From contig NXFV01001779.1 of assembly GCA_002803225.1 (NCBI GenBank), forward strand, positions 1-32,660: a stretch of 32,660 bases of DNA, in the 5' to 3' direction. Below the pieces are notes generated by a model. The model was not told where the DNA came from. It ran no database searches and saw only the letters and a list, made by a program, of their open reading frames with translations. The translations under genes were made by a program, and so were the position numbers. The first letter of the stretch is position 1. Each line of letters begins with the position of its first letter. This stretch comes from Gamarada debralockiae (taxonomy: Eukaryota; Ascomycota; Leotiomycetes; Helotiales; Hyphodiscaceae). This document shows, piece by piece, positions 1-8,048 of the stretch.

Positions 1-1
1 T

Positions 2-372
2 GACAGATGCTTGATTGCGACCCAAAACTAAGACAAAAGATACAATTTTCGAATATATATAATAAAGTGCATAATGACCTTGAACTGTGTTATTGTATCT
101 GTTGAAAAGAAAGGTTCTTCGACAAAAGCTTAGATATGCTGCATTGCACGTGATATCCAGCTAAGCGAAGTGTGATTTCAGCTGCTGTTAGTCAGCTGAT
201 TCCATTGTCAAGTGTTGTCGCACTCTAACCAAAAAGGCTAATATTAATCCCAGACAAGTGGGATTAATCCTAACAGCAGTTATATACCAGTAAATACCGG
301 TTATCATCGGAGCACGTGACCTCTCAAATGACAGAAGTTGGCATCAACGTGACCGATTTCCCCACTACAGTA
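2..372. repeat. Left copy of a direct repeat flanking the TPR-CHAT gene (interrupted)
   Basis: This copy matches 4295-4487 in the same orientation. Shared blocks include cgacccaaaactaagacaaa, gacaaaagctt, gcacgtgatatccagctaag and ggcatcaacgtgaccgattt. The middle part (about 60-115) is more diverged, with small indels. The left copy is interrupted by about 163 bp after position 170, and the match resumes at 334. The repeat may extend beyond the window edge. Each copy carries a CACGTG box (147-152 here); a further CACGTG at 313-318 lies inside the insertion. The following stretch 373-670 shows nothing recognisable and is presumably the 3' flank of the TPR-CHAT gene. Confidence 0.85.
171..333. 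mobile_element. MITE-like non-coding insertion inside the left direct repeat
   Basis: Compared with the uninterrupted copy at 4295-4487, this 163-bp segment is extra sequence. It is bounded by the direct repeat GAAG (167-170 and 334-337), which looks like a 4-bp target-site duplication. The ends TGTGATTTCA (171-180) and TCAAATGACA (324-333) are inverted repeats matching at 8 of 10 positions. Inside are perfect inverted repeats: 10 bp at 243-252/259-268 with a 6-nt loop, and 10 bp at 182-191/270-279. It has no coding potential. The size, termini and empty paralogous site fit a miniature inverted-repeat element. A deletion in the other copy is the alternative, but it would not explain the termini and short duplication. 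Confidence 0.6.
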
Positions 373-670
373 TAGATCCCAGGATCACCACAGGAGTAAT
401 CTCCCCAGGGCTTACATGGTTCCTAGAATACGGCGTAGCCTCAAGAGCAGCACTTAGTAGAACTCGGCTGAGATTTGTAGTAGACTTGATTTTTCTACAA
501 TGTAATGCTGCACATGCCAATGCCAGAAAACAGAGGATAGGTCGGGTTAAGAGGTAGGAAATAGACGAAGAGTAGGAAGAGGAAGAGGGGAAAGCAGTAA
601 CACCACCACATAGACATATCCTCCTTGCTTGAGTAAAAGGAGACGTTTTAGGTCTGCTGTACTATCAAGG

Positions 671-3600
671 CTACGCCCCGTAGTGAACAAACGGAGCCCA
701 CTCCAGCGGCCTCCTCATGTCTGCTGCTCGTGCCGCTTGTACAGCCTTCCTTACTGCAGATGCCACCATTCGACCATCCCATTCTGTTAAATCTTCGCTC
801 AGAAGAGATGAGTAGAAGCTGCTAGCAACATCCATGCACACCCTATCGTTCGACGGCCAGAGACACCCAACTACATGCGGAAAGCCAGCCACTTGAAAGC
901 CGCTCACTACATGGATGACTTCGTCCTCCAGATGCGTTGCATTATTCTCCGCCGTTGAGCACGCAGACAGATAAGCCACCCTGGCGTTCGTGAGACTCAG
1001 GGCCGAGATCTCTCGTACCGTTAACCGGTCCTGCTTCATCCGCCCATCCTCGAACTTCTGCAGGATTAGTCCGCTGTTGGATGGATCCTGGTGGTTTGTG
1101 TATCCGTGGCACGCAAAATGGGCGATGCAGCATTTCTTCATACCCTCCAGAGCCTGTTCCACGCTTGGTGCCTCGCGGAGGTCTATCTGCATGCCCTTAC
1201 AAAGTTCAATGACCGTATTCTTCTCCTTGTCGACGTTCAGAAGATCTCCCATCTTTTTGACGCTCGGATCTGTCTTGTCACCAGGCGTCGTCGGCATTGT
1301 GACGAGCAAGAGCGAGCCCCGGACACCGTGTATGGACTCTGCGCGACCCTGACTATATGCAAGCGCTCTGATGGATGGGGTATAAGACGATATGGCCATG
1401 TTCAAAGCGTCTTCTGTAGAACCTAGAGCATGATTTCCCGCGGCGTGGAACGGCATCGAGCTAGCCAGCCCTGAGCCAACCCACCAGATCCTCGGAAGGC
1501 AGTCTGTCGTGCTATGACTGATGTGCACCTCCTCAATAATCTTCTTGACGCACACCTTCCATAACCAAGACAGGTATTCCAGATACTCTCTATTTTTCTG
1601 TGTTTTTTCGTGTCTGCGGCACTTCCACTGCTTGCTCAGCCAGACCTTCGCTTCCGAGACCTTCAGATTCGGCAGATAAATGGTCTTGATGGCCGAGGGC
1701 GATACTAGAATGATATCGCTCCGAAGGTCAGTGATATTGACAACAACTATAGTGCCTCCAGCAGCACATTTTTGCATCTCGTTTGGTGTCTGACTAAGCA
1801 GAAAGCGCTCGTGACCCTTGATAGCCCTGATCTCCAGAATACATGCCTCCAGCTGTGCCAATGCCTGGCGCCTACTCAGGTTTTGTTCCTGGAACGGATC
1901 CTGTTCGGACTTTCGTAAAGGCGCATTGATTTCATATAAGAGCCTTTCGTATCGAGCAGCAATTTCTGGGTTGCGTTCCCTCAAGGAGGATATATCGCTC
2001 TGAGCATCCAAAAGCTGGCCGATGATAACAGTACGTCCCATTTCGAGATATTTTAGGGCTTCGAGCGATCGATTGGTTTCCAAAAGTAAGGCACACATGT
2101 CGGCGGCGACGCCAGAAAAGGTGGAGACGACGAACTGCTGGTCAGCGCGGTTAAGCAACTTGGTGTTAACGGTAGGAAGAAGCTCGATGATCTCCTTCCC
2201 GAGCTGTATGGCCACGTCAAACTTGCGTTGCATGGCGAACAACTGGAGACCTCGAGCAGCGGCGATGATTCGATGAAAGGGCGTGGCGGTTCGCATATTC
2301 CAGGCGTCTTGCAAACACGAGGAAGCCTCCTCTAGGTCGGTGCTTTCCTGATTCCGCTCATACCGCTTTTCAAGGGAGCTTCCAAGGTTACGAAGCCTTA
2401 TTACCATATCCGGGTGGTCTTGGGGTGTCGACTCGACGGCTTGTCGCGCGACGTCGATGGCTCGCTGGAGGTCGTCTATCTGTCCCAGTTGTACATACCG
2501 GGCGTCGAACTTATGTGTGAGGTTTTGCAGCCATATTGGACGATCTGGGTGGTCCTTGGGCGTTGATTCTACAGCCTTGCTCGTTACTTCAATGGCCTCC
2601 TCTATGTCGGATAACTGGTTCGTCTGGACATACCGCTGTGCGAGTTTGTTCCCGAGGTTGCTTAGGCAAACGGCTCGTTGTGGATGGTTCTCGGGAGTCG
2701 AGTCCAAGGCTTTTCTAGCTAGTTTAATCGCCTCCTCCAAGTTGCTCAACTGCCCTGTTCGCTCATACCGCCGACCAAGATAATTTGCAAGGTGGGTCAC
2801 CATATCAGCATCCCTCTGGAATGCCGAGTTTGTGGCCTGTCTCGCAATCTCGATTGCGGCCTCTAAGTCGTCCAATTGGCCTGTTCGCTCATATCGTCTC
2901 TTGAGCATGTATCCAAGATTGTTAAGCCTGCTCGACCTGTCGCAGTGGTCTTGTGGTGTTGATCTTACAGCCTGTCTCGATAGCTCGATAGCCTCTTCTA
3001 GGTCACCTATCTGGCCTGTCCTTTCATATCGGGCCATGAGTTTATTGCCAAGGTTATTCATACAGGCAAGTCGGTCTAAATGCTCGAAAGGGATTGCATT
3101 TACAGATTCTTTTGATGCTTTAATGGCTTCATCTAGATCGCCACTCTGGCCAGTTCGCAGATACCGACTCTCAAGCATATTCGCCAAGGTGCTTAAGTAG
3201 TTCGCCTTATAGGGATGATCTTGCGGTGTTAGGTCCACAGCTTGTCGCATCATTTCCACTCCTTGATTTAGATCGTTTATCCGACCTATCCGGCCGTATC
3301 GACTCTCGAGCAGGGTTCCCAGGTTGATCAAGCAGACTGAACGGTCAGGGTGTTCTTGCGGGAGGAAACCCAAGGCCTGTCTTGCAAACTCGATGCCCTC
3401 CTCCAGATCGCCAATCCGGCTAGTCTGTCTAAATCGGCTTCCAAGTTTCTTAGCCAGGTTTGTCAATCTCGTTGCTTGCATATGGTTATCTTCAGTTTTC
3501 AACTCGACAGCTTGTCTTGCTATTTCGATAGCCTCCTCTAGATCACTTATCCGGCCTGTCAACTCGTACAGTCTCTCCATTTGGTTTCCGAGGTTGTTCA

Positions 3601-4234
3601 AATAGCCCCCATGGGATGGATCATCACGAGCGGTGGAATTTACGGCCTCTCTTGATGTCTCGATGGCTCTTTCCAGATCGTGAACCTGACCCATCCGCTG
3701 GTATCGACTCTCAAGCATATTGCTAAGGCCACTTAAGCATGCTGGCCGGTAGTGGTTGCTAAGGTTTGTCGACTCCACAGCCTCACTCGCTACTTTAATG
3801 GCCTCCTCCAAGTCACCTATAGAGCCCGTCCGACTATAGCGGCTGAAAAGTTGGTTACCGAGGTTGGTCAAGTAGGGTATCCGATCCGGACGATCGCGAG
3901 GTGTCAAGTCCACGGCCTTTCTCACTGTGACAAGAGCCCTCTCTAGGTCGTCTTGCTGACCTGTCCCGCTGTATCGAGCCCACAGCATGTTCCCAAGACT
4001 GTTCAGGTAATTTGGAAGCGATCTGTCGCCATCATGGAGCAATCGAACACTTTCTTGTCCTAAATTTACAGCGAAATTAATACATTCGATGCGTCCAGAT
4101 GACAAATATTCCTTGTACGCCTCAAAGGACAAAATTTTGAGGAGCTTGGGATCACCAAGCGGGAGTCCTTGGCCGAGACTTTGCAAATCCATTACTGCTC
4201 TCGAAGGGGTTAGGTACGAGTACTGTAGAAGCAA
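671..4234 (-). CDS. TPR-repeat CHAT-domain (caspase-like) protein
   Basis: This is an intact intronless 1187-residue ORF. A short N-terminal region is followed by about 13 tandem repeats of roughly 42 residues (about residues 70-640). Their consensus is LxNLGxxLxxRYxRTGQ, then DLEEAIExxRQAV and TPQDHPDR, the fungal TPR type related to TPR_10/TPR_12. A helical linker follows. The C-terminal CHAT domain carries the expected protease dyad: His1043 in HFACHG and Cys1092 in YLSACSTA. The protein ends in EWAPFVHYGA, a normal CHAT ending. CHAT domains belong to the caspase/separase clan. Relatives act as proteases, in some systems switched on through their TPR part. No NB-ARC or NACHT ATPase is encoded. 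Met15 (codon at 4190-4192) is an alternative start; I keep the longer form only because it is open. Substrate unknown; the divergent neighbour at 5453 is a candidate. Confidence 0.93.
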   Translation of the reverse strand: MLLQYSYLTPSRAVMDLQSLGQGLPLGDPKLLKILSFEAYKEYLSSGRIECINFAVNLGQESVRLLHDGDRSLPNYLNSLGNMLWARYSGTGQQDDLERALVTVRKAVDLTPRDRPDRIPYLTNLGNQLFSRYSRTGSIGDLEEAIKVASEAVESTNLSNHYRPACLSGLSNMLESRYQRMGQVHDLERAIETSREAVNSTARDDPSHGGYLNNLGNQMERLYELTGRISDLEEAIEIARQAVELKTEDNHMQATRLTNLAKKLGSRFRQTSRIGDLEEGIEFARQALGFLPQEHPDRSVCLINLGTLLESRYGRIGRINDLNQGVEMMRQAVDLTPQDHPYKANYLSTLANMLESRYLRTGQSGDLDEAIKASKESVNAIPFEHLDRLACMNNLGNKLMARYERTGQIGDLEEAIELSRQAVRSTPQDHCDRSSRLNNLGYMLKRRYERTGQLDDLEAAIEIARQATNSAFQRDADMVTHLANYLGRRYERTGQLSNLEEAIKLARKALDSTPENHPQRAVCLSNLGNKLAQRYVQTNQLSDIEEAIEVTSKAVESTPKDHPDRPIWLQNLTHKFDARYVQLGQIDDLQRAIDVARQAVESTPQDHPDMVIRLRNLGSSLEKRYERNQESTDLEEASSCLQDAWNMRTATPFHRIIAAARGLQLFAMQRKFDVAIQLGKEIIELLPTVNTKLLNRADQQFVVSTFSGVAADMCALLLETNRSLEALKYLEMGRTVIIGQLLDAQSDISSLRERNPEIAARYERLLYEINAPLRKSEQDPFQEQNLSRRQALAQLEACILEIRAIKGHERFLLSQTPNEMQKCAAGGTIVVVNITDLRSDIILVSPSAIKTIYLPNLKVSEAKVWLSKQWKCRRHEKTQKNREYLEYLSWLWKVCVKKIIEEVHISHSTTDCLPRIWWVGSGLASSMPFHAAGNHALGSTEDALNMAISSYTPSIRALAYSQGRAESIHGVRGSLLLVTMPTTPGDKTDPSVKKMGDLLNVDKEKNTVIELCKGMQIDLREAPSVEQALEGMKKCCIAHFACHGYTNHQDPSNSGLILQKFEDGRMKQDRLTVREISALSLTNARVAYLSACSTAENNATHLEDEVIHVVSGFQVAGFPHVVGCLWPSNDRVCMDVASSFYSSLLSEDLTEWDGRMVASAVRKAVQAARAADMRRPLEWAPFVHYGA
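2314..4024 (-). repeat. Tandem repeats of about 126 bp encoding the TPR units
   Basis: Thirteen in-frame units are recognisable from the recurring block LxNLGxxLxxRY. Twelve are close to 42 codons; the tenth (around LANYLGRRY) has lost a few codons. The units differ at many codons, so the array is old or diversified rather than freshly amplified. Such arrays can change copy number by recombination and are easily mis-assembled. Confidence 0.85.
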
Positions 4235-4276
4235 CGAAATGGGAGTATGAGCGCTTCCCGATTGCGCTGGTTATCG

Positions 4277-4282
4277 CACGTG
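4277..4282. promoter_or_regulatory. CACGTG (E-box type) site upstream of the TPR-CHAT gene
   Basis: A palindromic CACGTG lies about 43 bp upstream of the ATG. A second copy is at 4429-4434 inside the direct repeat, and further copies are at 147-152 and 313-318. CACGTG is the classic target of fungal bHLH factors of the Cbf1/Pho4 type. Four copies around a single gene is suggestive, but a 6-bp word also occurs by chance. Confidence 0.3.
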
Positions 4283-4294
4283 ACTCTAGTGAAG

Positions 4295-4487
4295 GACAGA
4301 TGTCTGATTACGACCCAAAACTAAGACAAAAGGTACAACTATCGAATATGTATGTACATAAAAAGAGATGATGATCTGGTTGTAAGAAAAGAAGGATTCT
4401 TTGACAAAAGCTTGGATGTGCCGCAGGGCACGTGATATCCAGCTAAGCGAAGTTGGCATCAACGTGACCGATTTCCCCACCACAGTA
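4295..4487. repeat. Right copy of the direct repeat flanking the TPR-CHAT gene (uninterrupted)
   Basis: Same-orientation counterpart of 2-372, lacking the 163-bp insertion: ctaagcgaag runs directly into ttggcatcaacg. It sits about 60 bp upstream of the TPR-CHAT start, so it is probably part of that gene's promoter. The matching copy at the 3' side suggests that the gene was duplicated together with its upstream region, with the second gene copy lost or lying beyond the left edge. Confidence 0.85.
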
Positions 4488-5452
4488 CACGATTTGTTCA
4501 ACCGTGTTATGTTTGTTACAGCTATATTCGGCTCGCGGTCAAGACGCGACTGTTGATGTCTGATGCCTATTGGGTTTCAGGTTGAATCTCGCTTGACTCC
4601 GGGTGGGTGCGTGATAGATAAGCACCACTTGAGGTGTATTCCCAGGTACGTGCGCGCCCCCAAATGCCCGCAAAAAAATTTATATATATTTTCTTGCTTT
4701 AATAATATTTTAGATTTTTTTTTTTTTAATATGGCCTCTATTGATGCCTCATATATCAGTCCAACTTCCTGAAACACGCCAATGACGGGACACGTATCAC
4801 CCGTAGACTACTAATATGATGTGACTGTCTCAGGAAGGCTTAGCCTTAGGCGCCCATAAGGCCCTATGTCTACCTCGCTCGTCCTGTATCCTTCTAGATT
4901 CCTTAGTTTTAGATTCTCCAATATACTCGCTTTATATTCACTGGGCTGTAGCCCAGCTAGGCCCGTCACAATTGAGCTATCGAGAGAATCGTAGCTTGCT
5001 CCTACATAGCGAAATATACGAACTGATTTCTCCAAAATCGTAACTCTTTACCACTGCTGTGTGCCCCACCTTCGTTGTACTAATCGATGATTGGTAGTTG
5101 TTGGGCATAAACCCCAACAGTCTCTGTTGCAATATGGTACCTTGGATATAAGGCACGGATATTCCACTCTTATTAAGGCCACGTATCATTTGTAAAGGGT
5201 ATATTAAGAGGTCCGGGGGCTTGTAACTTACTTCTATATAGCGACTAAATACAATCTGATTTGCCCCTTAAAGCCGTACTTTACGTACGTGTTCAGCCGG
5301 TGCAGTAGAATATCCTTAAAACCTCTGCTGCCTAGTTTGGTCCTCCTCAGCCCAACAGTCTCATGCATTTACTTAAGCACGGGTAATTAATTATTTGCGG
5401 TCTCCAAAAAATCATTGAAATAGCGGAACATTCCAACTCAGGTCTGTCTAAT

Positions 5453-6310
5453 ATGGTAATAAGCATCATCCCCGCACAGATCATTGTGCCTCTGGAGTCT
5501 GTTAAGCTCGGCCGATTCATTACGAGCGTCGAACAGCCTCAGCAAAGTTATCATGATCCTCCTTCAACCAGAGAACCAAGCGTCCTAACAACCCGCCAAG
5601 ACGATTTCACCGGCGATCGGGTTTCTGATCGCTCCTCGGGGATCGTATCTGCACTATTATCCGTGATCTCGGGCGGCTTCTCGAGGAGGACGAGATCAAC
5701 AGTTCGTATCGCCACCGATTGTGTCAAGACGTACGCTCTAGGCAACTCCGACAGCTGGTTTGATGAGGCAACCACATTCCCTGAGACTCGAGAGTGGATT
5801 GAGCGAGTTCTTGATCGTGATCAAAAGGTGTACATGATCGTTGGTTTCCATACTGTCACCAACGCCAAATTGAGTCACCAATCCATCGTCGGAAATAAGG
5901 CAGACGGACAGCTCCAGGTTCCTGCGGCGTCAGCTCTTGGTGCAATGGGGGTTGCCGTACCGTTCGGAGATATCTTGGATTCCAGGATACGCATGCAGCT
6001 GGAGGTTATCGATGGCGAACGCTCACAGTCTTCCGCTCTCGGCGAGTATGTTTGTGCGATCCAGTACCGCCAGCTCCGTCATAACTGGCTCTCGAGCAAA
6101 GAGATGGACGCGCGTCAGCTCTCTAAAGTGCGCCAATGGTCATCGGTGGAGAGGTCAAGGGACGAGGAAGACGGAGAAGACGACGTTGTTCAAGTTGACC
6201 TAATCGACCTGGATGGGTTTGAAAATTGGGAGAAGTACGCCACTAAGGATGGGGATGAGATTTTTCTTCTTACTTCTTGCACAGATAATTTGAGCGGCTC
6301 AGTCTTCTAG
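5453..6310 (+). CDS. Fungal hypothetical protein, possible gasdermin-like pore-former
   Basis: This intronless 285-residue ORF starts at an ATG just before the conserved-looking core. It belongs to a type of fungal hypothetical protein I recognise by its pattern: IVPLESVKLGRF (11-22), a Ser-rich variable stretch, then FSRRTRSTVRI (76-86). WFDEA and ETREWIERVL (102-120) follow, then KVYMIVGFHTVTNAKL (125-140), GQLQVPAASALGAMGVAVP (152-170) and GEYVCAIQYRQLRHNW (197-212). The order matches the layout of the gasdermin N-terminal domain: an early proline-hydrophobic strand, a TV strand, helices, a 'YxVxG' strand, a Gly/Pro-rich hairpin and a late GExVxAxxYR strand. Residues 213-285 form a charged, acidic tail, suggestive of a short removable C-terminus as in fungal gasdermins. 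No signal peptide is seen. The ORF is solid as a gene; the gasdermin label is inference. Confidence 0.7.
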   Translation: MVISIIPAQIIVPLESVKLGRFITSVEQPQQSYHDPPSTREPSVLTTRQDDFTGDRVSDRSSGIVSALLSVISGGFSRRTRSTVRIATDCVKTYALGNSDSWFDEATTFPETREWIERVLDRDQKVYMIVGFHTVTNAKLSHQSIVGNKADGQLQVPAASALGAMGVAVPFGDILDSRIRMQLEVIDGERSQSSALGEYVCAIQYRQLRHNWLSSKEMDARQLSKVRQWSSVERSRDEEDGEDDVVQVDLIDLDGFENWEKYATKDGDEIFLLTSCTDNLSGSVF

Positions 6311-7377
6311 CAGAAATATGGTAATCCGAAAAGACTCCTCTGCATAATCATATCCCAATCAGCATACAACAATTCAAATATACATAGTTATGTCTTTTTC
6401 ACTTGTAAATAGAGTGGAGATATCTACTTGACGTACATCATTCTTTACAGTTATATATATGTTCCAGCGTATTCGCCAATACTGGGCATTGGCCAATGCA
6501 CTGGTAACATATATTATTATCCCCTAGACTTCGATAAGTTTAGAGATGTCAATAAAGGGAGCTTATGGTGGCAATTAAACATGGAAAGCAGATTTACTTT
6601 GCCTTGGCACTTGTTGCGTGGATTTCCGGAACCTTCCATTTGATAGTCTTTTATGCGATATCGCTTTAAAGCATGTTGTTCCGAATCGAAGGGTGAATCA
6701 AGATGAAGAGCACTCCGGAAAAGAGAGCGATGAGAATTTATTTACACACCATCTTTTAGCTCCTGCTTGCAATTCCTGTTGATTGACCAGTACTGCCTAC
6801 AGTTCATAACGGTTGCAGCCTTTCAGTACTAAATAAACTGCCCTTCATCTCCCGTATGTGGCAGCAGGTCAGTAAGTTGTCCAATAAATGTCGCAGATGA
6901 GGAAGCTGATGCAGGAGAGTGTACAATGAAAATGCTAACGGGGGTTAGATTAATAAAAATTGTATGGGGGCGACATGGAGACGGCGACGTAGAGATCCTA
7001 GAAGTAAATTCTAAGCCGAAAACATCAAGCTGCTATCTTGGAGAGATTTTTAAATATAGTAAAGAAATAACTATAAGTAGCTGTTAGACAATCATTATAA
7101 GGCTACAATCGTTATATAATAGGATCGACTTGGATTGATGCCAAATGGAATTTGAAAGGGGGGGTTGACAGAACACGAAGAAAGAAAAGGAATTTGATGC
7201 TTTCTTAAGTGACAAGACCGAGGCAGTGTTCCACAACCTCTAAGAGGCCATATTGATAAATACAAACCATATTAATTCACAGAGGCAGCCTAGAGCTCAT
7301 ATTCCAAAGTTGCTAATGTGTATTGAAATTATAGCAAAGCAGTCCAACAAAGAAGCGACTCAAGATTATGTGATTTT

Positions 7378-7589
7378 TGTTGAGAAAACAGGGTATACGT
7401 GCTGACGCGACACCGTCGCGAGTTGTGCTAGGGATAGTGCTCAACTGGAAGACCGTTATTCCGACCCAAACAGAGCTCCAAATAAAGGAGAGGATTTCCT
7501 CTCCTGTAGCTTAGTTCTGTAGTCAATATAGAATACTTCCACCCAACCTGCTTCCTGCCCGGTAGTGTTGCTAGCGGCCTGTAACTACA
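7378..7589. mobile_element. Possible solo LTR or LTR remnant
   Basis: The segment begins TGTTGAGAA and ends GTAACTACA, the TG...CA boundary style of LTRs. A TATA-like AATAAA lies near the middle, followed by an aggagagg/cctctcct hairpin and pyrimidine-rich sequence. I could not find a matching 5-bp target duplication, nor a second copy in the window. The boundaries are therefore a guess. Confidence 0.3.
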
Positions 7590-8025
7590 GTCATACTGTC
7601 GTCCCCTCAGGCCTTCATTTCCTTAACAATTCTATATATTCTTAGTACTGCACCTAACTCAAGATGCATAAGACGTTCGCTTTTCTGCTGCCACAAACAT
7701 AAGAGACAGAAATAAAAGTAAGTGTATTATTAATAGACGCACGTCTCACGCGACATTTCAGGCTGCTAGAGGTAGCCAGTAGAAGGCGGTCGAGCGGACA
7801 GGATTCTGTTGTAGGTTCGTGAAGACAGTAATAACTTAGATCCATATCACCAATGCTTAAATAGAACAATATTTTTTAGACTGTTTGAGGTCATTTCGAG
7901 CAGTCGTTATCCCTCTGTCCCAGACCTGGGCGATTAAACTGGCCCGCTTGGGCGGGACTAGATCATTCTTGATTAGCACTTTAGTTTGGGTTCGACTAAA
8001 TCGAGGCCGGCCCTCAGCTAAATTG

Positions 8026-8048
8026 AGGCCGCGCACCGTGCGCGGCCT
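8026..8048. repeat. Perfect 11-bp G/C-rich inverted repeat
   Basis: AGGCCGCGCAC, a single C, then GTGCGCGGCCT. It stands out as a G/C island in an A/T-rich region. It could be a hairpin of a degraded element or a palindromic protein site. No gene is close enough to say which. Confidence 0.7.

Larger units (their letters stand above)
4235..5452. other. Gene-free spacer between the TPR-CHAT gene and its divergent neighbour
   Basis: The spacer contains the right direct repeat, two CACGTG boxes (4277-4282, 4429-4434) upstream of the TPR-CHAT start, and an A/T-rich stretch with a T run near 4716. Two overlapping minus-strand ORFs (5189-4977 and 5035-4811) have no recognisable domain. Two weakly similar segments, about 4990-5050 and 5225-5285 (both with catag/tatag-cga then ctgattt), suggest an old, mutated duplication. 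I see no convincing gene. Promoters for both divergent genes must lie here. Confidence 0.6.

Noticed and set aside
4811..5189. Two overlapping minus-strand frames as a frameshifted gene
   Set aside because: Neither translation shows a recognisable protein pattern and they cannot be joined meaningfully.
7985..7995. tRNA B-box-like GGTTCGA
   Set aside because: No matching A box, acceptor stem or T-stem complementarity around it.
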